A stretch of DNA of 64,000 nucleotides from JACPUX01 sp964517465 (GCA_964517465.1 CAZFEK010000010.1:24929-88928), one strand, 5' to 3'. Shown: positions 34,963-44,885, counted from the first letter of the stretch. The notes: a model not told the origin generated them from the sequence alone. Numbers and translations: made by a program.

Positions 34963-36078
34963 ATGGATCGCGTAGAAAAACGCTACATCTGGCAGGCCGA
35001 CGACTGGCCCAACTGGCGCTACGACCTGTCGGCGCTCACTGGGCCGTTGACCGAGGTGAGCCGCGCCCAAGGCGTGCTGCTGGGCCGCCTGGCCGACGTC
35101 GGGCTGGCGCTGCGCGATCAGGCCAGCCTTGCTGCACTGACCGAAGACGTGGTCAAGACCAGCGAAATCGAAGGCGAAGTGCTGAACGTGGAATCCGTGC
35201 GCTCGTCCATCGCCCGGCGTCTGGGCGTGGACATCGGCGCGGTCGCGCCGGTGGATCGGCACGTCGAAGGCGTCGTGGAGATGGTGCTCGACGCCACTTC
35301 GCGCGCTGCCTCCCCACTGACCGGCGAGCGCCTGTTCGGCTGGCACGCAGCCCTGTTCCCGACCGGCTACTCGGGCATGAATAGGCTCACCGTGGGCCAG
35401 TGGCGCGACGATGCGACCGGGCCGATGCAGGTAGTTTCCGGCCCGGTGGGGCGACGCAAGGTTCACTTCCAGGCACCGCCCGCCGCCGTGCTGCCCGCCG
35501 AGACGGCGCGGTTTTTGGCATGGGCCAACGAGGAAACGGGCGAGCCCGCACTCATCAAGGCCGGGCTGGCGCATCTGTGGTTCGTGACGCTGCACCCCTT
35601 AGACGATGGCAACGGACGCATCGCCCGCGCCGTGGGCGATCTGTTCCTGGCCCGCGCCGACGGCAGCCCGCAACGCTTCTACAGCCTATCGGCCCAGATC
35701 CAGCGCGAGCGCCGCGACTACTACGACGTGCTGGAGCGCACGCAGAAGGGCACGCTCGACGCCACCGGCTGGCTGTCGTGGTTCCTCGACACACTCGGGC
35801 GCGCCGTCACCAGCGCGCAGTCCACGCTGGACGCCGTGCTGGTCAAGGCGCGCTTCTGGCAACGCTGGGCGGGCATGCCGTTGAACGAACGTCAGGTGAA
35901 ATTGCTCAACCGCCTGCTCGACGGCTTCGAGGGCAAGCTCACGAGCAGCAAGTGGGGGGCAATAGCCAAATGCTCGCCCGACACCGCGCTGCGCGACATC
36001 ACGCAGTTGCTGGAACTGGGCGTGCTGAAGAAGACGCCCGGCGGCGGGCGCAGCACTGGCTATGAACTGGTGGATTGA
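34963..36078 (+). CDS. Fic family AMP-transferase-like protein with DUF4172 N-terminus
   Basis: This 371-residue protein begins with a DUF4172-type region (YIWQADDWPNWRYD), then the inhibitory-helix motif TSEIEG at 66-71. The catalytic Fic motif HPLDDGNGRIAR is at 211-222 with H211, and a C-terminal winged-helix domain follows. Fic enzymes usually transfer AMP to target proteins; an N-terminal inhibitory helix places this in the self-inhibited class. I start at MDRVEKRYIWQ; a longer frame upstream is unrelated to Fic. The inverted repeat ATTCGCCGCA...TGCGGCGAAT ending about 20 bases before the start may be an operator. Confidence 0.9.
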   Translation: MDRVEKRYIWQADDWPNWRYDLSALTGPLTEVSRAQGVLLGRLADVGLALRDQASLAALTEDVVKTSEIEGEVLNVESVRSSIARRLGVDIGAVAPVDRHVEGVVEMVLDATSRAASPLTGERLFGWHAALFPTGYSGMNRLTVGQWRDDATGPMQVVSGPVGRRKVHFQAPPAAVLPAETARFLAWANEETGEPALIKAGLAHLWFVTLHPLDDGNGRIARAVGDLFLARADGSPQRFYSLSAQIQRERRDYYDVLERTQKGTLDATGWLSWFLDTLGRAVTSAQSTLDAVLVKARFWQRWAGMPLNERQVKLLNRLLDGFEGKLTSSKWGAIAKCSPDTALRDITQLLELGVLKKTPGGGRSTGYELVD

Positions 36079-36140
36079 TTCGGCCAAATCGTCGAATCCA
36101 CATCCTCAAGGCCGATGCGTCACTATCTGGATCGGAAAGC

Positions 36141-36172
36141 GGGCGCGGGTTCGGTTCCCGCCGTCCCCTCAA
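36141..36172 (+). repeat. Attachment-site copy c (degenerate)
   Basis: GGGCGCGGGTTCGGTTCCCGCCG resembles the T-arm end of ssrA (27201-27232), but the CCACCA tail has decayed to CCCCTC. It stands 62 bases after the Fic gene and is followed by DNA similar to 29750-30420. It is the weakest of the attachment copies. Confidence 0.5.
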
Positions 36173-36228
36173 GGGACAAATGGCCGAAACGGTGGACTTT
36201 CGGCCAAAAGCAGGGACAACCGTTCAGA

Positions 36229-36777
36229 CTACGGCGCGGAATCGAACCGCGCTGCGTCCTGCTCCCTGACGATTTCGTGCCAGCGCTTGGCTGGCTCCGA
36301 AGGCGTGGCCGGGCTCTCGATTTCGTCGACGGCTGCTCCAGCGGCATTGCCACGCACACTGTTGTCGATCTCCCATGCCAGGATCGCGGGCAGTGAAAAC
36401 CGCAGGTTGCCCACCAGCATCAGGTGTGGAACGCGTTTGCGATTGCGCTCGGCCTGATCGCGGAACAGGTGGATGGGTAGCGATGCTGCTTCGGCAATTT
36501 CTTTGGCGGTGAAGTAGTTGTCTTCAGCCTTGGCATCGAGGCCCTGCGCCGCTTCTGGCACTTCCGGCTTGAAGTCCCGTTTGATGCCGAGCAGTGTCAT
36601 CAGATGCTGCGCGCTGCTGTGCTCGAACTCGAGGACGTCGGCTTCGTAGTAACGGACGTGGCGGAACAGCTTGTGCCAGACCGGCCCTTCGCCATCGAGC
36701 CGCCAGCGCCGCAGCGTCTTGAGACTGACCTGCCAGCGGTCGGCAACCTGCTTTTCGGTCATCACGGGGTAGTGCAT
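36229..36777 (-). CDS. Helix-turn-helix protein, copy 2
   Basis: This 182-residue protein is a close relative of the one at 29805-30362. The N-terminal block MHYPVMTEKQVADRWQVSLKTLRRWRLDG and the region VPHLMLVGNLRFSLPAIL are almost the same, while the acidic middle and C-terminus differ. GGAG lies 6 bases before the ATG. Here it follows higBA instead of prlF-yhaV, and again has the shared 32-nt module just upstream. The GGGACAAATGGCCGAAAC tract downstream of its stop is shared with copy 1. Confidence 0.8.
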   Translation of the reverse strand: MHYPVMTEKQVADRWQVSLKTLRRWRLDGEGPVWHKLFRHVRYYEADVLEFEHSSAQHLMTLLGIKRDFKPEVPEAAQGLDAKAEDNYFTAKEIAEAASLPIHLFRDQAERNRKRVPHLMLVGNLRFSLPAILAWEIDNSVRGNAAGAAVDEIESPATPSEPAKRWHEIVREQDAARFDSAP

Positions 36778-36800
36778 CTTTTTCTCCTGAACAGATGACC

Positions 36801-36832
36801 CCATGACAACGCTGTTCACCGTAGAAGCCAAG
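36801..36832 (-). promoter_or_regulatory. Shared 32-nt promoter-like module, copy 3
   Basis: CTTGGCTT, ten variable bases, then CAGCGTTGTCATGG on the minus strand, 23 bases before HTH copy 2. TTGGCT and TGTCAT are 17 bp apart. It lies between the higA stop and the HTH gene, so the HTH gene can be transcribed independently of the toxin-antitoxin pair. Confidence 0.7.
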
Positions 36833-36847
36833 CTCAGTGTTCGCTGA

Positions 36848-37219
36848 TCACCCGGCAGCCGTCTCCGCAATCAGCACATCGGCCGGGATGCCCAGGCTCT
36901 TGTGCAGTCTGCGGATCATGGCCAACGTCAGCGGGCGCTTGCGACTCAGGACTTCGTAGACCCGATTGCTCTTGCCAATGATCGGCTCAAGATCTTTGAC
37001 GGACAGACCGCTCTGATCCATCCGGAATTTGATGGCTTCCACCGGATCTGGCACGGCGATGGGGACGTGCTTGGCCTCGTAGGCTTGCACCAGCGTGGCC
37101 AGGATGTCCAGGCGATCCCCCTCTGGCGTGCCCAGATCAGGATCGGACTCCATCAAGGCCGAAATCTCTTTGAGAGTGGCCTTGTAGTCTGCTTCGGTGT
37201 GAATAGGGCGGATGTCCAT
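36848..37219 (-). CDS. higA: HigA antitoxin
   Basis: This 123-residue protein begins MDIRPIHTEADYKATLKEISALME and has an XRE helix-turn-helix in its C-terminal half (GLSVKDLEPIIGKSNRVYEVLSRKRPLTLAMIRRLHKSLGIP), the layout of the HigA group with an N-terminal toxin-binding region. A strong GGAGG lies 5 bases before the ATG. It follows higB by 18 bases. Confidence 0.9.
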   Translation of the reverse strand: MDIRPIHTEADYKATLKEISALMESDPDLGTPEGDRLDILATLVQAYEAKHVPIAVPDPVEAIKFRMDQSGLSVKDLEPIIGKSNRVYEVLSRKRPLTLAMIRRLHKSLGIPADVLIAETAAG

Positions 37220-37237
37220 GTTTTCCTCCGTGGCCGG

Positions 37238-37540
37238 TCAAGCCATTTCAACGGTTTCGGCGTCCACTGCGTCGTACTCTTTGTGGGTGCCGACAAACTT
37301 CACGTAGACGATCTGCAACTTGTAAGCAATGGCCACGATCAGCCGGTAGTCATTGCCTTTGATGTTGAAGACCACGCGACGGTTCTTCAGCACGCTGGCG
37401 CTGCGGTACTGCGCCTTGATGTCGGCGGGCTGGCTCCAGCTCGCACTGGTGGCCTCCTCGTACCAAGCCTTCAGCGGCTGCTCGGCGTCGGGGCAGCGCT
37501 CCCAGAAGGCCCGAAGGGTAGACACGGCAATCACTCGCAT
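37238..37540 (-). CDS. higB: HigB mRNA interferase toxin
   Basis: This 100-residue RelE-fold toxin begins MRVIAVSTLRAFWERCPDAEQPLKAWYEEA and has RRVVFNIKGNDYRLIVAIAYKLQIVYVKFVGTHKEYDAVDAETV, the HigB_toxin family pattern. The toxin-first order with HigA behind is characteristic of hig loci. A palindrome just upstream is a likely HigA operator. Both genes look intact. Confidence 0.92.
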   Translation of the reverse strand: MRVIAVSTLRAFWERCPDAEQPLKAWYEEATSASWSQPADIKAQYRSASVLKNRRVVFNIKGNDYRLIVAIAYKLQIVYVKFVGTHKEYDAVDAETVEMA

Positions 37541-37551
37541 AGGTCGAAGTG

Positions 37552-37570
37552 TAGTCCCAAAATGGGACTA
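37552..37570 (-). promoter_or_regulatory. Palindromic operator of higBA
   Basis: TAGTCCCA, three As, TGGGACTA is a perfect dyad 11 bases before the higB start codon. HigA is the likely ligand, as antitoxins of this family bind dyads in their own promoter. Confidence 0.65.
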
Positions 37571-37718
37571 AGGCAAGTGACATCCAAGAATGGGTGTGAA
37601 TGGGTGTGTTTATGGTTGTACGAGCTGGCGCAGCGTTGGTCGGCCGGATTTCCGAGATGCTCGTTTCTTACAGGTGGGCACCGACAATGGGGCCGCTTTC
37701 GTATCTGGTTCAGATGAC

Positions 37719-37750
37719 GGACGCGGGTTCGGTTCCGCGTTCCACCACCA
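37719..37750 (+). repeat. Attachment-site copy d, left end of element D
   Basis: GGACGCGGGTTCGGTTCCG and the CCACCACCA end match copy b almost base for base, and the preceding TTCAGATGAC is shared with it. The following 73 bases recur at the right end of element D (58257-58329). Together these mark the left boundary of a 20.5-kb element. Confidence 0.75.
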
Positions 37751-37823
37751 TATACAAGGGCTCGGAAAATCTCCGGGCCCTTTTTCTTGCCTGAAATTCC
37801 CGCGCCACGCGGGGTTCCGGCCA
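37741..37823 (+). repeat. 83-bp direct repeat flanking element D, left copy
   Basis: From TCCACCACCA to GGTTCCGGCCA this stretch aligns without gaps to 58247-58329, with about six mismatches counted by eye. It includes the CCACCA end of the attachment site and a hairpin terminator. Direct repeats at both ends of a segment carrying a recombinase are the mark of an integrated element. Confidence 0.8.
37758..37785 (+). terminator. Hairpin terminator after attachment copy d
   Basis: GGGCTCGG (37758-37765) pairs with CCGGGCCC (37773-37780) with one G-U pair, followed by five Ts. The same hairpin is present at 58264-58291. Confidence 0.75.
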
Positions 37824-37993
37824 ATGGGCTTGCGGATGCCGTCGCGCCTCTCGACCTCGAAACCGGCATATTTCCGGCGATTTCCGCGCCAGAGCCGTCT
37901 CTTGTCTCTGTTTGGCTTGCGGGTAGTCGCAGCCTTGCACAGCCAAAATCAAGCACTTACGCGCCAAGGTTCGCTGTCAACCGCGCCCGCCGG

Positions 37994-38445
37994 TCAAGCA
38001 TCGAACCGCGCCACGACCTCCCGCTGCGCTACCCAGTCCACCGGCAGCGGGTTGCGCTGGAACCACAGCAGGCTCATGCACCGGGGCTGCTGCCCGGCGT
38101 AGATCGCCTGCACGATGGCCGGCTCCAGCAACGTGAGGCGCAGCAACTCGTTCACCGTCGAATGGTGCAGCCCCTCGCGCTTGGCGATTTCGCTGCCGGT
38201 GTCGACCACGCCGTCGTCGAGCAACTGCTGCCAGTAGAACGCCCGCGACAGTGCTGTCAACAAGGGCTGATCGTGGGCGGCGTCCGTCTTGGCCTGCACC
38301 TGCGCCACCGCAGGCCGCACCACCACGGCCCGCCCGCCGCGCTTCCTGATCTTGATCGGGATGAAAGTCGTGAGCCGGATTTCATCGCCCTCGCGGCGCT
38401 CGCGCTTTTCCGCCCGGCCCGTGGCCTCGATCTTGGGTTTGTTCT

Positions 38446-38449
<4 letters not shown>
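37994..38449 (-). CDS. ParB/KorB-like HTH protein linked to the recombinase
   Basis: This 151-residue protein has a basic N-terminus (MKNKPKIEATGRAEKRERREG) and a ParB-like helix-turn-helix (DTGSEIAKREGLHHSTVNELLRLTLLEPAIVQAIYAGQQP, about residues 83-122). It ends SLLWFQRNPLPVDWVAQREVVARFDA. The GTG start overlaps the recombinase stop in GTGA, so it is coupled to the recombinase and may assist it or control the element. A truncated second copy lies at 59212. Exact function unknown. Confidence 0.8.
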
Positions 38450-39776
<1,327 letters not shown>

Positions 39777-39780
<4 letters not shown>

Positions 39781-40256
39781 CGCGCACCTGCCTTTTCGCC
39801 GCGCAGACCGAAGAACCTCGGCCCGTTCCACTGCACGCCGGTGATGTGCCGCGCCACCGCCGACAGGCTGCGAAACGTCCGGCCCGCGTACTCGCATTGC
39901 CCGTCCGGCGTGACGACGACGCGGTGCTCGCGCTCGTCCCATTCGCGGATCAGCACCGTGCCGGGCATCAGGTGCTGCTGGCGGCCGGTATCACTGGCTT
40001 GCACCCGATGCTTGATTTTCGAGTGCGCGGCACCGGCCTCCACCAGATGGCGGCGGATGCCCACCGGCACCGGGCCGTAGGCCATCTCCTGAATCCGGTA
40101 GGCCAGCCGCGATTCGAGGAAGCTGCGGTTGATGTGCTTGGGTCGCCGGGGGAAATGCTGATCCCACAGCGTCCAGAGTTCGGCCATCGGCAACGCGGGC
40201 AGGCCCGCGATCTGCGCCGACACGGTGCCGACGCCCGTGTGGGGTTTGCTGCTCAT
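39777..40256 (-). CDS. DUF2924 domain protein
   Basis: This 159-residue protein has the DUF2924 pattern: IAGLPALPMAELWTLWDQHFPRRPKHINRSFLESRLAYRIQE, then PGTVLIREWDEREHRVVV, then YAGRTFRSLSAVARHITGVQWNGPRFFGL. Proteins of this family are typically found directly upstream of large serine recombinases on mobile islands; their role is unknown, with recombination directionality one possibility. GGAG lies 8 bases before the ATG. Its stop overlaps the recombinase start and its promoter is a copy of the 32-nt module. Confidence 0.88.
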
Positions 40257-40283
40257 CGAAATTCTCCTGTGGTTGAGACGTCC

Positions 40284-40315
40284 ACATTCAGGCGCTGTGG
40301 CGGGCAAAAGCCAAG
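40284..40315 (-). promoter_or_regulatory. Shared 32-nt promoter-like module, copy 4
   Basis: CTTGGCTT, ten variable bases, then CAGCGCCTGAATGT on the minus strand, 27 bases before the DUF2924 start. TTGGCT and CTGAAT are 17 bp apart. It would drive DUF2924, the recombinase and the ParB-like gene as one unit. Confidence 0.7.
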
Positions 40316-40316
40316 G

Positions 40317-40727
40317 TCAAACCGCGCTCTGCGGCTGGACAGCCAAGGGCGGCGGCGCGAATCCGACGGCGGACTCCGTATCGGTGCGGTAGCTGATGGC
40401 CTCGCCGGTGGCCGGGTGGCGCAGCGTGCCGAAGCTCACCTCATCGCCGATGCGCTGCGCGACGGTGTAGGTGTCGTCGAGATGTGCCGGAAACACCCAA
40501 CCCCGCACGCCGTCCGGAATCTGGGCGAACGCCTCAATGCTCTCCAGTAGATAGGGTTGGCCGAGCGCCTCGGCCTCGGACTGCGCCCGTGCGATGGCAT
40601 CGGGTTCGTCGCCGACTTCGACGATGGGAATCCACAGCACGTCGTGACCGGCGGCAAACCACAGAAGGACTTCGGCTTGCATTTCCAAGGCCTGCGGGCC
40701 GAGGGCTTGAATGATGTGATGGCTCAT
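40317..40727 (-). CDS. Hypothetical protein (136 residues)
   Basis: The protein begins MSHHIIQALGPQALEMQAEVLLWFAAGHDVLWIP and ends in a proline-rich tail. It has a moderately acidic central part (VGDEPDAIARAQSEAEALGQPYLLESIEAFA) and no recognised domain, membrane segment or catalytic motif. A GGAG 8 bases before the ATG supports the start; the open frame upstream of it lacks coding character. It sits on the minus strand among other element genes of unknown role. Confidence 0.65.
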   Translation of the reverse strand: MSHHIIQALGPQALEMQAEVLLWFAAGHDVLWIPIVEVGDEPDAIARAQSEAEALGQPYLLESIEAFAQIPDGVRGWVFPAHLDDTYTVAQRIGDEVSFGTLRHPATGEAISYRTDTESAVGFAPPPLAVQPQSAV

Positions 40728-40910
40728 GGGGTTAGCTCCAGTTTCTGGATGGGGTCGGGTTGAAGGGATGCCGGTTTGCGCGATGCCTTTCGCGCTTGGC
40801 ACCGGCAGGCCTTGCGTGGCATGGGCGGAGTCGGACTGGCGAACACGACCCAGTTCCAGTCCAAAGCGGACGGCGGATATGCCACGACTGCCCGCCGCCT
40901 GCTCCATGAC

Positions 40911-41756
40911 TTACGCGCTCGGTATTTCCGACGCCAGCTTCGCGCGGGCGGCTTCGATGTACTCGTGCGGAATCTCGATCTCGTACTTGCTCTCGCGGTG
41001 GTTGCGGTAACCACAGGCGTGATCCGTGACGGAGGCGCGGGCCAACGCGTCGTAGATTTGGGGCAACTGCTCGTGGAGCTCGATCTTGGCCACCGTGGCC
41101 TGGGCGTGCTCGAAGGAGCGTTCGGCGTCTCGAAGCTGGTTCGGAATGTTGGCGATATCAGCATCGAGTGCCGCCACCTTGCCGGTGACGTTTTCCAGCG
41201 TGGCGCGCGCCACACGCAGTTCGACATCAAGTTTCGTCAGTGCCTCAGGCAAGACGAATTCGCCTTCGGCAGCCGCCATCATTTCGCTGGCGGACTGGGT
41301 TTCGGCGGCGATGCGCTGCTCCAGTTCGCCGATACGTTTCTGCAGCTTGGCGATGAGGCTGGAGTGCTGCTTGCGCTCGGCCTGAAGGGCGTTGCGACGA
41401 CGACGCAATTCGAGGATGGCTGTGCGTGCGCTCGCCAGCTTGTCCGGACCTTCGAGGATGTGGCGCAGATCGCTGAGCTTGGTTTTGAGCGGGCTGAGCT
41501 TGCGCTCCAGGTCGCCAGCTCGGTTCTGGGCTGCGCTGGCAGCAATCTGCGCACGGCGTTCCTGTTCCGAGACGGAATGCTGGTTGCCGCGCTGCTCCAG
41601 TTCGAAGGCGTATTGCCTCTTGGCTTCGGCGTCCGCCTTCGCCTCGTTGGCTGCGGCCTGAGCTTCTTCGAGCTGCTGCTTGGCTTCGGAGAACTCGGCC
41701 TTGATGCGCTCGTAGTAGCCGGAGGTGGATTTCTTGCTGAAGGGGTTGAGTTTCAT
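40911..41756 (-). CDS. Coiled-coil protein of unknown function
   Basis: This 281-residue protein is almost entirely predicted coiled coil, from YYERIKAEFSEAKQQLEEAQAAANEAKADAEAK to about residue 245, broken near the middle (about 145-155). A short charged C-terminal region (YEIEIPHEYIEAARAKLAS) follows. There is no membrane segment or ATPase motif. I start at MKLNPFSKKSTSGYYER. It could be structural, for example in DNA partition, but this is a guess. Confidence 0.7.
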   Translation of the reverse strand: MKLNPFSKKSTSGYYERIKAEFSEAKQQLEEAQAAANEAKADAEAKRQYAFELEQRGNQHSVSEQERRAQIAASAAQNRAGDLERKLSPLKTKLSDLRHILEGPDKLASARTAILELRRRRNALQAERKQHSSLIAKLQKRIGELEQRIAAETQSASEMMAAAEGEFVLPEALTKLDVELRVARATLENVTGKVAALDADIANIPNQLRDAERSFEHAQATVAKIELHEQLPQIYDALARASVTDHACGYRNHRESKYEIEIPHEYIEAARAKLASEIPSA

Positions 41757-41781
41757 GGTCGGGGACTCCGGTGGTCTTGAA

Positions 41782-42096
41782 TCAGGAATGGGTGAGGAAC
41801 TCGACGGGATAACGGGCATCACCCGGCCTGGCCACGGTGCTGGCCCACAGGCCGGGGCCGACCTGCTTCTTGATGCCCACCGGCGCGCCCGGACGGTGCG
41901 GGCGGTTCGTTGCCTGCCAGCCGTGGTGGGCACCGGGCGTGTGGGTGGACGTCGCGGTCATCACCGCAATGGCCTGCGCCAAGTCGGATCTCGCCCACGG
42001 CGAGGTGGCGTCAAGTGGCTGGGCGACAGCGGGCTCTTGAAGGCCCAGCGCTTTGCGCCAGACCGGATGCAGATTGGACAGGTTGGAATGGCTCAC
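41782..42096 (-). CDS. Small hypothetical protein (104 residues)
   Basis: The GTG start has GGAG 6 bases upstream, giving VSHSNLSNLHPVWRKALGLQEPAV and a C-terminal part VGPGLWASTVARPGDARYPVEFLTHS. The middle is low-complexity. The gene sits 25 bp upstream of the coiled-coil gene on the same strand. No family was recognised. Confidence 0.5.
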   Translation of the reverse strand: MSHSNLSNLHPVWRKALGLQEPAVAQPLDATSPWARSDLAQAIAVMTATSTHTPGAHHGWQATNRPHRPGAPVGIKKQVGPGLWASTVARPGDARYPVEFLTHS

Positions 42097-42482
42097 GGCG
42101 ATCTCCGTTGGGGGTTGAGATGTGCAACACACACAGGAGAAATCGTCGCAAAACAGAGACTTTCTGGCGATCTGGGCGCAGCGGGTTTGGGGGCGTTTTG
42201 GCGTGCGTCAGCACCCTACAGCGCCCGTGAGCGCACTCAGGCCTGCTGCGGATAGACGGTTTTGCAGTGATGCTTGAGGCCAACTGTTGCGGATGCGCAT
42301 CCGAAGCCATGAGTCACATAGGGCAATGCGTGGGCGGTTTGTCCTCGGTTTAGACGATTCGGCCATTTCGGGTGTTTGCCGCCACGACACGAACCACGAA
42401 GAATCTGTTGCAACGCTCGCCGCGCAGCCCCACCGATGGAACGTGAGGGACGCCAAGGGCACAACGACCTGAAAGGAAATCC
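42097..42482. other. Divergent control region of element D
   Basis: These 386 bases separate the leftward hypothetical genes from the rightward AlpA-like gene and hold no gene. A perfect 14-base palindrome CGGATGCGCATCCG lies at 42290-42303 and could bind a dimeric regulator. GAAAGGAAATCC before 42483 is a ribosome-binding site. No copy of the 32-nt module was found here. Confidence 0.5.
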
Positions 42483-42701
42483 ATGACCACCATCGAACAT
42501 CCGAGTCTGCTCACACCACGCCAGTTGGCGGCCCGCTGGGGCATGAGCGAGAAGACCCTCGAACGCTGGCGCACGCTCGGCACGGGCCCGATGTACCTGA
42601 AGCTCGGCAGCCGTGTGATGTACCCGTTGTCCGCCATCGCGCAACACGAGCAGGGCCGGATGCGCCGTTGCACGGCAGGCCAAGAACTGCCTCAGTACTG
42701 A
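42483..42701 (+). CDS. AlpA-like excisionase/regulator
   Basis: This 72-residue winged-helix protein reads MTTIEHPSLLTPRQLAARWG then MSEKTLERWRTLGTGPMYLKLGSRVMYPLSAIAQHEQG, the HTH_17/AlpA pattern found in recombination directionality factors and element regulators. AAAGGAAAT lies upstream of the ATG. The replication gene follows 8 bases after its stop. It resembles the frameshifted gene at 33723. Confidence 0.85.
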   Translation: MTTIEHPSLLTPRQLAARWGMSEKTLERWRTLGTGPMYLKLGSRVMYPLSAIAQHEQGRMRRCTAGQELPQY

Positions 42702-42709
42702 CCCTGCTG

Positions 42710-44851
42710 ATGTCCTCGATCCAAACGGCTTCGACCATCGGCACAGCAGCGGCCCCGTTCCCGTGGTTCGATTTCAACGATGCGGTCGCCGCCCTGCCGC
42801 GCTTGCAGAAGGAAGACATCCGCGCCCGGCTGCTCGATCAACTGGAATCGGCGCTGGCCTACCTGCTGCCGCGCGGCAAGCGACGCGGTGCGCAATTTGT
42901 CGTCGGCAATGTGCAGGGAGATGCGGGCGACAGCCTTGTCGTCGATCTCGATGGCGCAAAGCGCGGCCTGTGGTTGGATTTCGCCACCGGCGAATCCGGT
43001 GATGCAATCGCTTTGTGGGCAGCCGTGTGCGGCTTCATCCTTCCGTACCAGTTCGATGCGCTGCTGGAGGACATCGGCCACTGGTTGGTGGTGCCGCGTG
43101 TCGCCGTGCCGATCACGGTGCCATCGAGTGCACCGCACGATGACCTTGGCCCAGCCACCGCCAAGTGGAACTACCACGATGCCAACGGCAAGCTGCTGGC
43201 CTGCGTGTACCGTTACGACCCGCCCGGCGGCAAGCAGTACCGCCCCTGGGATGTGGCATCCCGCTCGATGCGGATGCCCGATCCGCGTCCGCTCTACAAC
43301 CTGCCTGCCATCGCCGCCAGCAACGATGTCGTACTGGTCGAGGGCGAAAAGTGCGCCGATGCCTTGATTCACCTCGGCATCACGGCCACTACCGCGATGG
43401 GTGGTGCGGCCACCGCCATCGAGAAGACCGACTGGACGCCACTGGCCGGCAAGACGGTCGTCGTATGGCCTGACCACGACGAGGCCGGATCGCGCTACGC
43501 CGATACCGTGATTGCGAGGTTGCGGCAGATCGGTGCGAAGGTGCGGCACGTGACCGTGCCGCAGGACAAACCCAAGAAGTGGGATGCTGCCGACGCGGTG
43601 GCGGAAGGCTTCGACGTGCCGACGCTGCTGCACTCGTCCGCGCCGGTCGCCGATGACCTCCAGCATCTGGAGGCCATTGACATCTCACAGTGGCGCGCGC
43701 TGGATCGCTTCACCGGCCATCCCCAAGCCCGGCGCTGGCTGGTCGAAGGCGTGTTTCCGCAGGCTCAGGCCGCGCTGGTGGCGGCAGCGGGCGGTGTCGG
43801 CAAATCCTTTCTGCTGCTGGCATTGGCGCGCGAGGTCGCAGCCTGTGATGGCACAAAAGACAATGCCCCGATTGTGTTCGGCAGTGCGTTGGCAGGCCAC
43901 GGCGTCGCGATTTACATCACCGCCGAGGACGACGCCATCGAGGTGCACAACCGGCTCAACGCCTTGGGCCCGATTCCCGACCGGCTCTACGTGCTGCCGC
44001 TGCCCGATGCCGGTGGGGCGCAGCCGCTGTTTGCACCCGATCCGGCCACGCGCGGCCCGGGCACCACGGCAGCGTGGCTCGAACTGGAACGACAACTCCG
44101 GGCGATGGCCGGGCTGCGGCTGGTGGTACTCGACCCCCTACAACCGCTGTGCGCGCTCGATCTGAACGTGCCGGAGAACGCGCAGTTCGTTTGCTCACGC
44201 TTGGCGGCGCTGGCGGCCCGCACGGGTGCCGCAGTGATCGTGTCGCACCATTTCGCCAAGCGTGAAGCGACCACGCCGGAGCAGGCGCGCGAGGCGATTC
44301 GCGGCACGGGCGGACTGGTGGATGGCGTGCGGTCGGTCTACGCACTGTGGCAGCCCAAGGAGGAACAGGCCCGCACGCTCTGCAAGACCTTGGGCGAGCC
44401 CTTCGAGCGTGGGCGCGTGGTGCTGGGCGGCGTGGTCAAGGCCAACGGGCAGGCCAACCTGCACGTCACGACCTTCCTGCGCGATGCACGCGGGCTGCTG
44501 GTGGATCGCAGCCAGGACGTTCAGCGCACGGCGCAGCCGGGCATCGAACTGCTCCCTGAATTGAAGGCCGCCATCGCCCGCGCGGCTGCCGCAGGTCAGC
44601 CCTACACCAAGACCGGAGGCAACGGCATCTATGAGCGCCGCCACGAACTGCCGCAAGCCTTCCAGAGCATCGGCAAGCATCGGCTGGCCGAATGGGTGAG
44701 CGCACTGCTGGACCGCGAGGAACTGGTGATGGCGATGGCAGAAGGCTCCAAGCTGGTGAAATGGCTGGACGTGCCCGATGGGCCAGTCGCCAACGGCGCG
44801 GCGCAGTTCGTGACCGGGCACCTGGGCCGCTCGTCCGCTGGCCGCCGATGA
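42710..44851 (+). CDS. Primase-helicase (Toprim plus RepA-like ATPase)
   Basis: This 713-residue protein combines an N-terminal region, a Toprim-like domain (VVLVEGEKCADAL about 207-219 and WPDHDEAG about 250-257) and a RecA-like hexameric ATPase. The ATPase has Walker A AAGGVGKSF (about 359-367) and Walker B LRLVVLDPLQPL. This layout is seen in replication proteins of phages and integrative elements. It lies directly before an iteron-rich region, suggesting it replicates the excised element. I start at MSSIQTASTIG; the frame is open 14 codons upstream. Confidence 0.88.
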   Translation: MSSIQTASTIGTAAAPFPWFDFNDAVAALPRLQKEDIRARLLDQLESALAYLLPRGKRRGAQFVVGNVQGDAGDSLVVDLDGAKRGLWLDFATGESGDAIALWAAVCGFILPYQFDALLEDIGHWLVVPRVAVPITVPSSAPHDDLGPATAKWNYHDANGKLLACVYRYDPPGGKQYRPWDVASRSMRMPDPRPLYNLPAIAASNDVVLVEGEKCADALIHLGITATTAMGGAATAIEKTDWTPLAGKTVVVWPDHDEAGSRYADTVIARLRQIGAKVRHVTVPQDKPKKWDAADAVAEGFDVPTLLHSSAPVADDLQHLEAIDISQWRALDRFTGHPQARRWLVEGVFPQAQAALVAAAGGVGKSFLLLALAREVAACDGTKDNAPIVFGSALAGHGVAIYITAEDDAIEVHNRLNALGPIPDRLYVLPLPDAGGAQPLFAPDPATRGPGTTAAWLELERQLRAMAGLRLVVLDPLQPLCALDLNVPENAQFVCSRLAALAARTGAAVIVSHHFAKREATTPEQAREAIRGTGGLVDGVRSVYALWQPKEEQARTLCKTLGEPFERGRVVLGGVVKANGQANLHVTTFLRDARGLLVDRSQDVQRTAQPGIELLPELKAAIARAAAAGQPYTKTGGNGIYERRHELPQAFQSIGKHRLAEWVSALLDREELVMAMAEGSKLVKWLDVPDGPVANGAAQFVTGHLGRSSAGRR

Positions 44852-44862
44852 GCATCGAGGGA

Positions 44863-44885
44863 GGTGAGCATTCCCGATGCTCACC
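44863..44885 (+). terminator. Hairpin after the primase-helicase gene
   Basis: GGTGAGCAT, five bases, ATGCTCACC is a perfect nine-base-pair stem 11 bases past the stop codon. It is followed by CTCTCTTTAGAGAG, itself palindromic, rather than a clean T-run, so it may be a weak terminator or the edge of the origin. Confidence 0.5.
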
